A DNA stretch of 64,000 nucleotides from Alteraurantiacibacter buctensis (GTDB lineage Bacteria; Pseudomonadota; Alphaproteobacteria; Sphingomonadales; Sphingomonadaceae): contig NZ_WTYV01000006.1 of NCBI RefSeq assembly GCF_009827655.1, forward strand, positions 124,001-188,000, read 5' to 3'. This document shows positions 1 through 8,764 of the stretch, piece after piece. Each line of letters opens with the position of its first letter. The stretch's first letter is position 1. The position numbers and the translations under genes are program-made. Below the pieces are notes generated by a model. That model was not told the origin of the DNA, ran no database searches, and saw nothing but the letters and a program-made list of their open reading frames with translations.

Positions 1-1
1 G

Positions 2-1042
2 GGCCAGCCGCGCCGCGCATGGCTGCAGGGGCTGGTGGCGGAACTGGCCGCCGCGCGGGCGCGCGGGCAGCAGGTGATCGTGGTCAGCTCGGGCGCGATT
101 GCGCTCGGCTCGCGCCGGCTGGGCATGAAGGGCGGGGGCCGCGCCAGCCTGGCCGACGCACAGGCCGCTGCTGCCGTGGGGCAGATCGCGCTGGCCGGCC
201 TGTGGGCGGACCTGCTGGGCGCGCATGACCTGGCTGCCGCGCAGATCCTGCTGACGCTGGAGGACCTGGAAAACCGCCCCACCTACCTCAACGCCACCGC
301 CACGCTGGGCCGCCTGCTGGATGCTGGCGCGGTGCCGATCATCAACGAGAACGATTCGGTCGCCACGCAGGAAATCCGCTTTGGCGACAACGACCGGCTG
401 GCCGCGAGGGTAGCTCAGGCTGCCGGGGCCAGCGCGGTGATCCTGCTGTCCGATGTGGACGGGCTGTACGATCGCAACCCCAGGGATCCCGGGGCGATCC
501 GCATCGAGACGGTGCAGGGGATCACGCCCGAAGTTTACGCCATGGCCGATGGCGGCTCGGCCAGCGGCATGGGCTCGGGCGGGATGACGTCCAAGCTGCA
601 GGCCGCCGAGATGGCTGGCCTGGCCGGCATTGCCCTCACCATCGGCAGCGGGCTGGTGGACGCCCCGCTCGCCCGCGTGATCGATCGGGGCGTGGGCACG
701 CTGTTCCTGCCGGTGCGCAAAGCCGGGGCGATGAAGGCGTGGCTGGGTGGGCGGCTGCGCCTGAAAGGCTCGCTGGTGATCGACGACGGGGCGGAGCAGG
801 CCCTGGCGCGGGGCGGCAGCCTGCTGGCTGCCGGGATCACCGCCGTGGAGGGTGACTTCGCGCGCGGCGATCTGGTGGCCATCCGCCGCAAGGATGGCGC
901 GCTGCTGGGCAAGGGGCTGGCCGAATACGATGCGCCCGCCTGCCACCAGTTGCAGGGCCGCCCGACATCGGAGCATCAGGCGATCCTGGGCTATGCCCCG
1001 CGCTCGGCCGTGGTCCACCGCGACCAGTTGGTTCTGCTGTGA
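2..1042 (+). CDS. proB: Glutamate 5-kinase, 5'-truncated by window edge
   Basis: Catalyses ATP-dependent phosphorylation of glutamate, the first step of proline synthesis, in the cytoplasm. The reading frame is open from base 2, so the true start lies outside the window. The amino-acid-kinase domain is recognised by VIVVSSGAIALG near the N-terminus, ENDSVAT, the FGDNDRLAARVA segment and LLSDVDGLYDRNP. A C-terminal PUA-type domain follows (about the last 90 residues, beginning near GGRLRLKGSLVIDDGA), as in full-length bacterial ProB. The stop overlaps the GTG start of the next gene, so the two are probably co-transcribed. Confidence 0.95.
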   Translation, partial: GQPRRAWLQGLVAELAAARARGQQVIVVSSGAIALGSRRLGMKGGGRASLADAQAAAAVGQIALAGLWADLLGAHDLAAAQILLTLEDLENRPTYLNATATLGRLLDAGAVPIINENDSVATQEIRFGDNDRLAARVAQAAGASAVILLSDVDGLYDRNPRDPGAIRIETVQGITPEVYAMADGGSASGMGSGGMTSKLQAAEMAGLAGIALTIGSGLVDAPLARVIDRGVGTLFLPVRKAGAMKAWLGGRLRLKGSLVIDDGAEQALARGGSLLAAGITAVEGDFARGDLVAIRRKDGALLGKGLAEYDAPACHQLQGRPTSEHQAILGYAPRSAVVHRDQLVLL

Positions 1043-1989
1043 GCAAGCCGCCAGTGTCGTCTCCCGTGCTCGCCATAACGGGGGGCACGGGGTTCCTGGG
1101 CAGCCACGTGCTGGAACAGGCTCTGGGGCAGGGCCTCAGGCCGCAGGCGCTCACACGCCGCATGGGCGGCGCGCATTTCGGCAGCGGGGTGCCGCAGCCG
1201 CTGTGGATCGAAGGCACGCTGGCCGATCCGGCTGCGCTGGCCATGCTGGCCGAAGGCGCGGACGCGGTGCTGCACATTGCCGGCGCAGTCAACGTGCCCA
1301 CGCGTGAGGCATTTGCCGCCGCCAATATCGCGGGCACGCAAGCCGTGGTGGAAGCGGCCAGGGCGGCAGGCGTGCGCCGGTTCATCCACGTCTCCAGCCT
1401 GGCCGCGCGCGAGCCGGGCCTGTCCGCCTATGGCTGGTCCAAGGCCGGGGCGGAGGAGGTGGTGCGGCAAAGCGGGCTGGACTGGACGATCGTACGTCCG
1501 CCCGCGATCTATGGCCCGCGCGACCGGGACATGTTCGAGATGTTCCGCGCCGCCAAGCTGGGCGTGCTGCCGGTGCCGCCAGCCGGTGCCGCCTCGGTGA
1601 TCCATGCGGCAGACCTGGCGCGGCTGCTGCTGGCGGCGGCGCATGGTGGCGGGCCGGACTGGAGCGAACGGCTGTTCGAGCCGGATGATGGCCGCCCTGG
1701 CGGCTGGGCGCATCCTGATCTGGCCCGAGCTATCGGCAGCGCGATGGGTCGCCGCGTGTGGGCCCCTGGCCTGCCCGCCCCCGTGCTGCGCGGTGCGGCG
1801 CGGCTGGACCGGCTGGCGCGCGGCGACAAGGCGAAACTGACGCCCGACCGGGCCAGCTACATGCTCCATCCGGACTGGGTTTCCTCGCCCGCGCTGGCCG
1901 TGCCGGAGCACCTGTGGACCCCGGCAATCCCCACCTTGGAGGGGCTGGCGCAAACCGCCGCGTGGTATCAGGCCAACGGCTGGGTATGA
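1039..1989 (+). CDS. NAD(P)-dependent epimerase/dehydratase (extended SDR family)
   Basis: Extended short-chain dehydrogenase of 316 residues. The N-terminal nucleotide-binding motif GGTGFLGSHV is near residue 14, and the catalytic Tyr/Lys pair is in the S-A-Y-G-W-S-K segment near residue 133. The GTG start overlaps the proB stop by 4 bases, arguing for translational coupling. The family acts on nucleotide sugars, flavonoid-like or sterol-like substrates; nothing here identifies the substrate. The C-terminal third is less conserved, as is usual for substrate-binding lobes. Confidence 0.8.
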   Translation: MSKPPVSSPVLAITGGTGFLGSHVLEQALGQGLRPQALTRRMGGAHFGSGVPQPLWIEGTLADPAALAMLAEGADAVLHIAGAVNVPTREAFAAANIAGTQAVVEAARAAGVRRFIHVSSLAAREPGLSAYGWSKAGAEEVVRQSGLDWTIVRPPAIYGPRDRDMFEMFRAAKLGVLPVPPAGAASVIHAADLARLLLAAAHGGGPDWSERLFEPDDGRPGGWAHPDLARAIGSAMGRRVWAPGLPAPVLRGAARLDRLARGDKAKLTPDRASYMLHPDWVSSPALAVPEHLWTPAIPTLEGLAQTAAWYQANGWV

Positions 1990-2140
1990 CACTCTAAGTT
2001 ACTGCGAATGCTTCGCAAAGTCTGGAAGTCTGACAGCTTTTTTCATTCGCGTGGATCGACAAATGGGTATAGATTTGCGACGGATCGATTGATTTGGGGG
2101 TCTGCACCAAGGTTGCGGCGGATCTGAGAGGGGAGTTTCG

Positions 2141-2593
2141 ATGAAGAAAGCAAACCGTGTTTCGCGCCGTTCTTTCGTGGGACTGGTAACCGGCGCTGCC
2201 GCCAGTGCGATGATCGCCGGCCCCGCCAAGGCGCAGCAGACCGGCCGCACCGACAGCGATTCTAACGACCGCGCCGGCTATGGCCGCACCGGCTATTCGG
2301 ACAGCGATTCGGGTGACCGCGGCGGCTATGGCCGTACCGGCGTGACCGATTCCGACAGCAATGACCGGGCCAGCTATGGCCGCGGCGGCGGTGGCGGGCG
2401 CAGCGGCGGTTCGGGCCTGACCGACAGCGATTCCGGCTCCAACAGCGATGCTCCCGGTCGCGGACGCGGTTCGGGCACCGGCTATACCGACAGCGATTCG
2501 AACGACCGCGCCGGCTTCGGCCGCTCGGGCATTTCGGATTCGGACGATGCCGATCGTGGCGGCTACGGGCGCGGGCGCGGCACCGGCCGCTGA
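2141..2593 (+). CDS. Tat-exported Asp/Ser-rich repeat protein (copy 1)
   Basis: 150 residues. The N-terminus carries a twin-arginine signal (S-R-R-S-F-V-G-L-V, hydrophobic stretch, cleavage near A-K-A-Q). The mature part is built almost wholly of imperfect repeats of T-D-S-D-S-N-D-R-A-G-Y-G-R type separated by Gly-rich linkers. The spaced acidic side chains resemble calcium-binding acidic repeats, but that is only a resemblance. A strong ribosome-binding site (GAGGGGAG) precedes the ATG. A paralogue with the same signal peptide follows 78 bases downstream. Function unknown; a folded, cofactor-bearing or metal-loaded periplasmic/extracellular protein would fit Tat export. Confidence 0.75.
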   Translation: MKKANRVSRRSFVGLVTGAAASAMIAGPAKAQQTGRTDSDSNDRAGYGRTGYSDSDSGDRGGYGRTGVTDSDSNDRASYGRGGGGGRSGGSGLTDSDSGSNSDAPGRGRGSGTGYTDSDSNDRAGFGRSGISDSDDADRGGYGRGRGTGR

Positions 2594-2671
2594 TCCGCCA
2601 GTCCGCTGATCTGCGGGCCCTTGCGGGCAAGGCTGCAAGGGTTCAGCATCACCCAGGGGGGGGAAGCAGCA

Positions 2672-3139
2672 ATGTCGAAGAAGGCCAACCGCGTATCGCG
2701 CCGTTCGTTCGTGGCCCTGGTCACCGGCGCGGCCGCCGGCACCCTGATCGGCGGCAGCGCCCAGGCGCAGAGCGGGCGGACTGACAGCGACAGCAACGAC
2801 CGGGCCAATTACGGTTATTCCGGCTCTACCGATGGCGACAGCAATGACCGGGCGGGTCATGGCCGGGGGAGCACTTCGTGCACCGACAGCGATACGGGCA
2901 AGAACGCCGACGGGGTCGGCCGGGGCCGCCGGTGCGGCGGCGGAAAGACCACATCCTCCGGCCTGACCGACAGCGACACTGGTTCCAACCGTGATGCCGT
3001 GGGCCGCGGGCGCGGAACCAGCAACGGCTATACCGACAGCGATTCCACCGACCGTTCCGGCCAGGGCTATTCGGGCCTGACGGATGGCGACAGCAACGAC
3101 CGGTCAGGCCACGGGCGCGGACGGGGCACGGGCCGCTAG
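2672..3139 (+). CDS. Tat-exported Asp/Ser-rich repeat protein (copy 2)
   Basis: 155 residues, tandem paralogue of the preceding gene. I chose the ATG at 2672 because it follows a GGGGGGGAA ribosome-binding site and gives a signal peptide nearly identical to copy 1 (KKANRVSRRSFV). Repeats of D-S-D-S-N-D-R / D-G-D-S-N-D-R type recur through the mature chain. Unlike copy 1 it has two cysteines flanking the middle repeats (S-C-T-D-S-D and R-C-G-G-G), which could form a disulfide outside the cytoplasm. The tandem arrangement implies local duplication. Function unknown. Confidence 0.75.
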   Translation: MSKKANRVSRRSFVALVTGAAAGTLIGGSAQAQSGRTDSDSNDRANYGYSGSTDGDSNDRAGHGRGSTSCTDSDTGKNADGVGRGRRCGGGKTTSSGLTDSDTGSNRDAVGRGRGTSNGYTDSDSTDRSGQGYSGLTDGDSNDRSGHGRGRGTGR

Positions 3140-3181
3140 GGCCGCCGGCAGCCTTGCCGGGCATATTCGGGACTATTCTGC

Positions 3182-4372
3182 ATGACTGCGCTTAACATCA
3201 GGCAGGCTGGCACCAGCCCGCTGGACTACATGATCGCGCCGCTGGGCCGCGAGGAGTTCTTCAGCCGCTATTACGAGCAGACCTACTTCCGCTCGACCCC
3301 GGCGCCCGACAAGGTGGCGGCGCTGCTGAGCATTGACCGGGTGGACGAGATCATCTCGGACAGCGAACTGCCGCCATCGGCGCTGACCATGTCGCAAAGC
3401 GGCGCGCCGGTGCCGGCCAGCGAATACACCTATGCCACCGGCATCATCGATCGCGGCGCGGTGCTGGATACCTTCCGCAACGGGGCCACCATCGTGCTGC
3501 CCCAGCTGCACTTTGCCGATGCGCGGCTCTACACCTTCTGCCTGGCGCTGGAGCGGGAGTTCGGCGCGCGCATCCAGACCAACATCTACCTGACGCCGCC
3601 GGGCAACAGCGGCTTCGGCATCCATTATGACGATCACGACGTGTTCGTGCTGCAGGTCTCGGGCCGCAAGAAGTGGGAGATCTATGGCCAGCGCGATGGC
3701 CTGCCCTACAAGGGCGAGGGCTTCCGCAAGAACGAGGACGAGACGGGCGAGCTGCGGGACACCTTCATCATGGAGCCGGGCGAGTGCCTCTATGTCCCGC
3801 GCGGCCTGGCCCACCGGGCCGAGACCGAGGGCGACGAGGCGAGCCTGCACATCACCGTGGGCATCCTGGTGCAGACCTGGGCGGAATTCATGCTGGAAGC
3901 CGTAGCCGAGGCGAGCTTGCGCATCCCCGAACTGCGCCAGTCGCTGCCGCCCTCGCTCTATTTCGATCCCGCCCAGCGCGCCGCCAATGCCGAGACCTTC
4001 CGCCGCCTGATCCACGAGATTGCCGACAAGGCCAGCTTCGATGCCACGCTGGCGGCCTTCGGCAGCAACTTCGTGATGAACCAGGGTCCACGCCTGCGTG
4101 GCGCGCTCAACGCGCTGATCGCCGGCGTGGGCGAGACTGACCGGCTGGTGGTGCGCGAGAGCGTGATCTACGCCATCGAGGAGAGCGAGGAAGGGCCGCA
4201 ACTGGCGCTGGCATCTTGCTCGATCCCGCTGGCGGCAGACCTGGCCCCGCAACTGGCGGCAAGGCTGGCTGAAGGCAGCATGGCCATGAGCGACTTTGCG
4301 GTGGCGGATGCGGCGGACTTGCGTGATACGCTGGAGACGCTGCTGGCCTATGGGTTACTGGAGAAGGCGTAG
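3182..4372 (+). CDS. JmjC/cupin-like 2-oxoglutarate- and Fe(II)-dependent oxygenase (cupin_4 / ribosomal oxygenase-like)
   Basis: 396 residues. The core motif H-Y-D-D-H-D-V-F-V-L-Q followed by G-R-K-K-W-E-I-Y gives the HxD iron ligands. A distal His lies in the P-R-G-L-A-H segment about 50 residues later, the facial triad of the cupin_4/JmjC group that includes bacterial YcfD-type ribosomal protein hydroxylases. The C-terminal part has the winged-helix-like region usual for that group. Substrate is not determined; ribosomal-protein hydroxylation is the family precedent, not something visible here. Confidence 0.75.
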   Translation: MTALNIRQAGTSPLDYMIAPLGREEFFSRYYEQTYFRSTPAPDKVAALLSIDRVDEIISDSELPPSALTMSQSGAPVPASEYTYATGIIDRGAVLDTFRNGATIVLPQLHFADARLYTFCLALEREFGARIQTNIYLTPPGNSGFGIHYDDHDVFVLQVSGRKKWEIYGQRDGLPYKGEGFRKNEDETGELRDTFIMEPGECLYVPRGLAHRAETEGDEASLHITVGILVQTWAEFMLEAVAEASLRIPELRQSLPPSLYFDPAQRAANAETFRRLIHEIADKASFDATLAAFGSNFVMNQGPRLRGALNALIAGVGETDRLVVRESVIYAIEESEEGPQLALASCSIPLAADLAPQLAARLAEGSMAMSDFAVADAADLRDTLETLLAYGLLEKA

Positions 4373-4449
4373 GCCTTCACCGTCCCCCCTTTCATTGCGA
4401 AGCGTACAAAAGCTGCCTGTCGGCTAACGACCCCATTGCGGACGTGGCA

Positions 4450-5013
4450 TTAGCTGATGGTGAGATGGTCGGTTCTATGAAGCACCCAACCGCCTTGCGC
4501 GTCCCTTTTGTAGATCATCGAGGAGAGGCCGCCTGCAAGTGGCCCATATCCCTCGTAACTATAAAGCAGCGCTGTTGCGCCATTGTCTGCTAGGGCTGGC
4601 AAACTGATGGAGATCATTGCCACGGGCCAATCCTCTAAGCGGGTAATCGCCTCAAGGCTGCGATCGTCGTGTATGATCCCTTCGCTGTCCAGCCAAGCCC
4701 TCAGATCAGGGCAGTTTTCGACGACGTTGATATCCCTCACATCCGCTGCTGCAAGTGCCAGCTCGACGCTTGCATCCCTTGCCAGTTGAGGGCTTTCCTC
4801 GAGCAACGTTTCGATCTCCTGTCGCGATGGCGCGTCAGCTCCCGGTTGGCTCCATACGGCAATTGGGCGAGGGGACTGTGACTGGAAGTCTGCGATATGC
4901 TTCTGCGCTAGCTCGCAGGCCACTGTGTAATCTGGCGCAGTGAGCGCTCTGTCAGAACAGGCAGCTGGCCAGATGAGCAATCCTGCTAGCAATGGTTTTA
5001 GATGACGCCACAT
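4450..5013 (-). CDS. Hypothetical lipoprotein
   Basis: About 187 residues. A short basic N-terminus, a hydrophobic stretch (LKPLLAGLLIW) and a possible lipobox ending P-A-A-C suggest membrane lipidation. The ATG at 5013 is preferred over a GTG at 5031 because it leaves a normal-length signal peptide; neither has a clear Shine-Dalgarno. The mature domain has no motif I recognise; two cysteines (V-A-C-E and E-N-C-P) could be disulfide-bonded in the periplasm. The gene converges on the cupin gene and stands alone. Confidence 0.6.
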   Translation of the reverse strand: MWRHLKPLLAGLLIWPAACSDRALTAPDYTVACELAQKHIADFQSQSPRPIAVWSQPGADAPSRQEIETLLEESPQLARDASVELALAAADVRDINVVENCPDLRAWLDSEGIIHDDRSLEAITRLEDWPVAMISISLPALADNGATALLYSYEGYGPLAGGLSSMIYKRDAQGGWVLHRTDHLTIS

Positions 5014-5166
5014 CAGGCAAGGTTGCCGCACAACGCGCCGCGCCGCAACGTCCGTTTCCCACCCTCACATCGGACATTCCGGTCTGCGGTCACAATTCGC
5101 ACTTCCAGACGCCACCACGATACCCCGTCCCCTGAGGGGAGGGGCGCTGCGGAATATGCATAAAAG

Positions 5167-5196
5167 AAGGCCCGGTCGATTGCTCGGCCGGGCCTT
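5167..5196. terminator. GC-rich hairpin, probable intrinsic terminator
   Basis: Perfect 9-bp stem AAGGCCCGG / CCGGGCCTT with a 12-base loop. It is followed rightward by a short GAAAGTTTT stretch. It lies between the lipoprotein and the cysH side; orientation is ambiguous. Confidence 0.5.
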
Positions 5197-5887
5197 GAAA
5201 GTTTTGGGAGAGGATGCCTGAAAGGCCTGATCCTTATGGCGGCGGGCGCGATTCTGCACAAACGCGATAACTGCAAGAGGTGTTGCGTCCTATGCAACAT
5301 ACTGGTAGATTCAGTGTGAAATCTGTCATTGAGCGTTCACAATAGGGCCTTCGGGTAAACGCTATTGACAATTATAACCATTTAGGTTATATGCGCGCCA
5401 CCGGACCAGCGGGGATGTCGACCCTCTCTGGCCTTTGCTCACCAGAACAACGCGGCCGGTGCGGCGGCGCAAGGCAGGGGGTTTCCCAAGCCACGTGCAG
5501 CCCACAACCGGAAGCGGCGGGTGGATGATCCGGGCGCCTGCCCCTTTGCAACCTGGCCCACCGGGCGCCTCTCGCAAGAAGACAGGCCCACCCGCAGCAG
5601 GCAGGCTCTCCGAAGGCTGGCCACGCACCCGGCACTGGCGCGGCACGATCAGCCGCGCCGTGACAGGCGGGCCGCAAAGCGAGTTCCCCCGCCAGCCACG
5701 GGCCACTCCCGCCCACAGGAACGGTGACCGATGCGCCCCGCCAGGCACGCCCGGTCCGTTCGCGCATGCCCGGCAGCCCCGTGCGAGAGCGCCACCCGGC
5801 GCCGCACCGGCCGCGCGGTTTCCCGTTTTTGATGATCGTCTTGCCGTGGCTGCGGGTGTTGGATTCCCGCCCGGGCGCAGAGGCAGA
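5197..5887. other. Long intergenic stretch with an isolated promoter-like element
   Basis: No convincing gene on either strand. Near 5281-5299 there is an inverted repeat TGTTGC-N7-GCAACA. At 5365-5370 TTGACA is followed after 17 bases by TATATG (5388-5393), and the spacer holds a perfect palindrome ATAACC-ATTTA-GGTTAT (5374-5390). The open frames in 5395-5887 are low-complexity Pro/Arg/Gly-rich and look non-coding. A small RNA driven from this promoter is possible but unproven. Confidence 0.45.
5365..5393 (+). promoter_or_regulatory. Candidate sigma-70 promoter with embedded palindrome
   Basis: Consensus -35 TTGACA, 17-bp spacer, -10 TATATG (4 of 6). The palindrome ATAACC-N5-GGTTAT fills the spacer, a classic repressor position. 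No protein-coding gene follows in this orientation. Confidence 0.4.
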
Positions 5888-6691
5888 TCAGAAAACCGGC
5901 TCGTACCCCGGCGGCAGCTCGTCGCCGCTGGCAGGCGTGCCCACCGGCGTGGACACCGGCGTATGGATGCCGCACTCGGTCTTGTCCCAGCCGCGCCAGC
6001 GGCCCGCGCGCGGGTCTTCACCCGGCTTCACCACGCTGGTGCACGGCGCGCAGCCGACCGACAGGTAGCCCTGCGCCTCCAGCGGGTGGCGGGGCAGGTC
6101 ATGCTCGGCGAAATAGGCTTCGAGGTCGTCCTTGGTCCAGTCACCCAGCGGGTTGATCTTCAGGCGGCCGTCCTCGATCTCGAACCGCGGCAGGTTCTCG
6201 CGGGTGACCGACTGGAAGGCCTTGCGCCCGGAAATCCACGCATCCAGCCCCCGCTTGGCCCGGGCCAGCGGCTCCACCTTGCGGATCTCGCAGCAGCCAT
6301 CGGGATCCCAGGACCAGCGCAGCCCGTTCTCGTCCTTGGCAGCAAGCACGGCGGCGTCCGGCTGGACCACGCTGGAGTTGCTCAGGCCCAGCAGGCTGGT
6401 CAGCGTGTCGCGATAGTCCAGCGTTTCCTGGAACATCTTCAGCGTATCGACGAAGATCACCGGCACGGATGGATCGGCGCTGGCCACCAGGTGCAGCAGC
6501 ACGGCGCTTTCGGTGCCGAAGCTGGAAACCACGGCCACGCGGCCCAGCGAGCCTTCGGCAAACAGCTCGGCCAGCATCACCCGCACGTCCACGCCCGCGA
6601 ACCGCGCATTCAGGCGATCGGCATCGGCCTGCGTGAAGGCAGGTGCGGTGTCGATCACATCACGCAGGCGGGCGGCGGCCGCATCAGCCAT
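5888..6691 (-). CDS. cysH: Adenylyl-sulfate (APS/PAPS) reductase
   Basis: 267 residues. Reduces activated sulfate to sulfite in assimilatory sulfur metabolism. Key features are V-S-S-F-G-T-E-S near residue 50 (nucleotide binding), the E-C-G-I-H catalytic cysteine motif near the C-terminus, and the paired C-C and C-x-x-C cysteines (D-G-C-C-E-I and G-C-A-P-C-T). The four-cysteine set marks the 4Fe-4S type of enzyme that prefers APS. The start at 6691 overlaps the DUF934 gene by 8 bases. Last gene of the leftward sulfur-assimilation operon. Confidence 0.93.
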   Translation of the reverse strand: MADAAAARLRDVIDTAPAFTQADADRLNARFAGVDVRVMLAELFAEGSLGRVAVVSSFGTESAVLLHLVASADPSVPVIFVDTLKMFQETLDYRDTLTSLLGLSNSSVVQPDAAVLAAKDENGLRWSWDPDGCCEIRKVEPLARAKRGLDAWISGRKAFQSVTRENLPRFEIEDGRLKINPLGDWTKDDLEAYFAEHDLPRHPLEAQGYLSVGCAPCTSVVKPGEDPRAGRWRGWDKTECGIHTPVSTPVGTPASGDELPPGYEPVF

Positions 6692-7136
6692 GACGCAGGG
6701 CCCAGATCGGGGTGCGCCCGTCGGTGGTGGCCTGGTAGACCTGCGGGAAGCGGTTGAAGGCGGCCTCCACATCCGCCAGGTCCAGCGGCTGGTTGGGGGC
6801 AAAGGCATCGAACCCGCAGCGGCGCATGGCCTCGATCCGGTCCACCAGCACGTCGCCCACGGCGCGCAGTTCGCCGGTATATCCGGCCTCGCGCAGGATG
6901 CGGGCGGCCGAGAAGCCGCGCCCGTCGCCGTAAACCGGGAAGTTCACCTCCACCAGCGCGATCCGGTCCAGGTGGGCCAGCAGGTCGCGGGCATCGTCGC
7001 CCGGCTCGATCCGCACGGCGACGGCGTTCGACTGGTCGAGGAAGGCGTCCACAGTAACCGCCGGGTGGTCGACCTGGGCATCATCGCGGAAACGCAGCTG
7101 CACGGTGTCCGCGCCAGTGCCGATTGCATCAACCAT
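6684..7136 (-). CDS. DUF934 family protein of the sulfite-reduction operon
   Basis: 150 residues. It matches the DUF934 family by its position between cysI and cysH and by the segments VEVNFPVYGDGRGFS, Y-T-G-E-L-R-A-V-G-D-V-L-V-D and G-F-D-A-F. The family is found almost only beside cysI/cysH in proteobacteria and is thought to support sulfite reductase; its biochemical role is not settled. It overlaps both neighbours by 8 bases, showing tight translational coupling. Confidence 0.85.
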   Translation of the reverse strand: MVDAIGTGADTVQLRFRDDAQVDHPAVTVDAFLDQSNAVAVRIEPGDDARDLLAHLDRIALVEVNFPVYGDGRGFSAARILREAGYTGELRAVGDVLVDRIEAMRRCGFDAFAPNQPLDLADVEAAFNRFPQVYQATTDGRTPIWALRHG

Positions 7137-8763
7137 AGATAGCCTCCTTGAACGGCTCCATGCCGATCCGGCGATAGGTATCGAGGAAACGCTCCCCGTC
7201 GGTGCGCTGCGCCAGGTAGACATCGGCGGCCTTTTCCACCGCGTCCACGATGCCGGCTTCATCGAAGCCCGGGCCGGTGATCTTGCCCAGCGAGGTGTCC
7301 TCGGCCTCGGACCCGCCCAGCAGCAGCTGGTAGTTTTCGGTGCCCTTCTTGTCGACGCCCAGAATGCCGATGTGGCCCGCGTGGTGGTGCCCGCAGGCGT
7401 TGATGCAGCCGGAGATCTTCAGCTTCAGCTCGCCGATGGTATCGGCCTTGCCGTTGGCGTTGAAGCGCTCGGAAATCTTCTGCGCCACCGGGATGGAGCG
7501 GGCATTGGCCAGGCTGCAATAGTCCAGGCCCGGGCAGGCGATGATATCGTCGATCCGGTCAAGGTTCGGCGTGGACAGGCCCGCCGCGTCAAGCTGCTGC
7601 CACAGGTCATAAAGGCGGCCGATCTCCACATGCGGCAGGACGATGTTCTGCGCATGGGTCACCCGGCATTCGTCGAAGCTGTAGTCCTTCGCCAGCGCCG
7701 CCATCAGGCGGATCTGGTCGGCCGAAGCGTCGCCCGGAATGCCGGCCACCGGCTTCAGGCTGATGGTGACGGAGACATAGCCCGGCACCTTGTGCAGGTG
7801 GGTGTTGCGGTCCATCCACGCGGCGAAAGCGGGGTTGGAGCGATCGGCCTGGGTGGGCAGGTCCGCCTTGAAGGCGGGGTCCGCGAAATAGGTCTTGATG
7901 CGCTCCAGCTCGGCCAGCGGCGGCTCGATGTTCTGGGACAGCAGGTGGGCGAATTCCTCCTCCACCTGGCGGGTATATTCGTCCTTGCCCAGCTCGTGGA
8001 CCAGGATCTTGATGCGCGCCTTGTACTTGTTGTCGCGCCGGCCATAGCGGTTGTAGACGCGCAGGCACGCTTCCGAATAGGTGATCAGCTGGTCCAGCGG
8101 CACGAAGTCGCGGATCAGCGGGGCCACCATCGGGGTGCGGCCCATGCCGCCACCGACGTAGAAGGCGCAGCCGATTTCCCCGGCGGCGTTCTTGACGATC
8201 TCGATGCCGATATCGTGCAACCGCATGGCCGCCCGGTCACGCTTCGATGCGATCACGGCAATCTTGAACTTGCGCGGCAGGTAGCTGAATTCCGGGTGGA
8301 AGCTGGACCACTGGCGCAGCAGCTCGGCATAGGGGCGCGGGTCTACCAGCTCGTCGGCAGCAGCACCGGCGAAGTGATCGGAGCTGATGTTGCGGATGCA
8401 GTTGCCGCTGGTCTGGATGGCGTGCATTTCCACACTGGCGAGATCGGCCAGGATGTCGCCCGCATCCTCCAGCTTGATCCAGTTGTACTGGATGTTCTGG
8501 CGGGTGGTGAAGTGGCCATAGCCGCGATCGTACTTGTCGGCGATGTCGCCCAGCATGTGCATCTGCGCGCTGCTGAGGGTGCCATAGGGCACCGCAACGC
8601 GCAGCATGTAGGCATGCAGTTGCAGGTACAAGCCGTTCATCAGCCGGAGCGGCTTGAACTGGTCCTCGGTAATCTTGCCATCGATCCGGCGCTGCGCCTG
8701 GTCGCGGAATTCGGCCACGCGGGCATCGACCATCGCCTGGTCGTACTGGTCATAACGGTACAT
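7129..8763 (-). CDS. cysI: Sulfite reductase, hemoprotein (nitrite/sulfite reductase family)
   Basis: 544 residues. Six-electron reduction of sulfite to sulfide at a siroheme-4Fe-4S centre. The duplicated ferredoxin-like domain is visible in GYGHFTTRQNIQYNW (near residue 85). The cluster-binding cysteines are in C-P-G-L-D-Y-C-S-L-A and K-I-S-G-C-I-N-A-C-G-H-H. No cysJ flavoprotein gene is nearby, so electrons probably come from ferredoxin or an unlinked partner. Expected to be co-expressed with cobA, which makes the siroheme precursor. Confidence 0.92.
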   Translation of the reverse strand: MYRYDQYDQAMVDARVAEFRDQAQRRIDGKITEDQFKPLRLMNGLYLQLHAYMLRVAVPYGTLSSAQMHMLGDIADKYDRGYGHFTTRQNIQYNWIKLEDAGDILADLASVEMHAIQTSGNCIRNISSDHFAGAAADELVDPRPYAELLRQWSSFHPEFSYLPRKFKIAVIASKRDRAAMRLHDIGIEIVKNAAGEIGCAFYVGGGMGRTPMVAPLIRDFVPLDQLITYSEACLRVYNRYGRRDNKYKARIKILVHELGKDEYTRQVEEEFAHLLSQNIEPPLAELERIKTYFADPAFKADLPTQADRSNPAFAAWMDRNTHLHKVPGYVSVTISLKPVAGIPGDASADQIRLMAALAKDYSFDECRVTHAQNIVLPHVEIGRLYDLWQQLDAAGLSTPNLDRIDDIIACPGLDYCSLANARSIPVAQKISERFNANGKADTIGELKLKISGCINACGHHHAGHIGILGVDKKGTENYQLLLGGSEAEDTSLGKITGPGFDEAGIVDAVEKAADVYLAQRTDGERFLDTYRRIGMEPFKEAIYG

Positions 8764-8764
8764 G

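Noticed and set aside
5820-5860. Possible tmRNA tag (translated ending L-A-V-A-A)
   Set aside because: No stop codon follows the A-A, and no tRNA-like domain or permuted tmRNA structure is seen.
5435-6757. 440-residue open frame on the plus strand opposite cysH
   Set aside because: Pro/Arg/Gly-rich, antisense to a well-supported gene in high-GC DNA; typical shadow frame.
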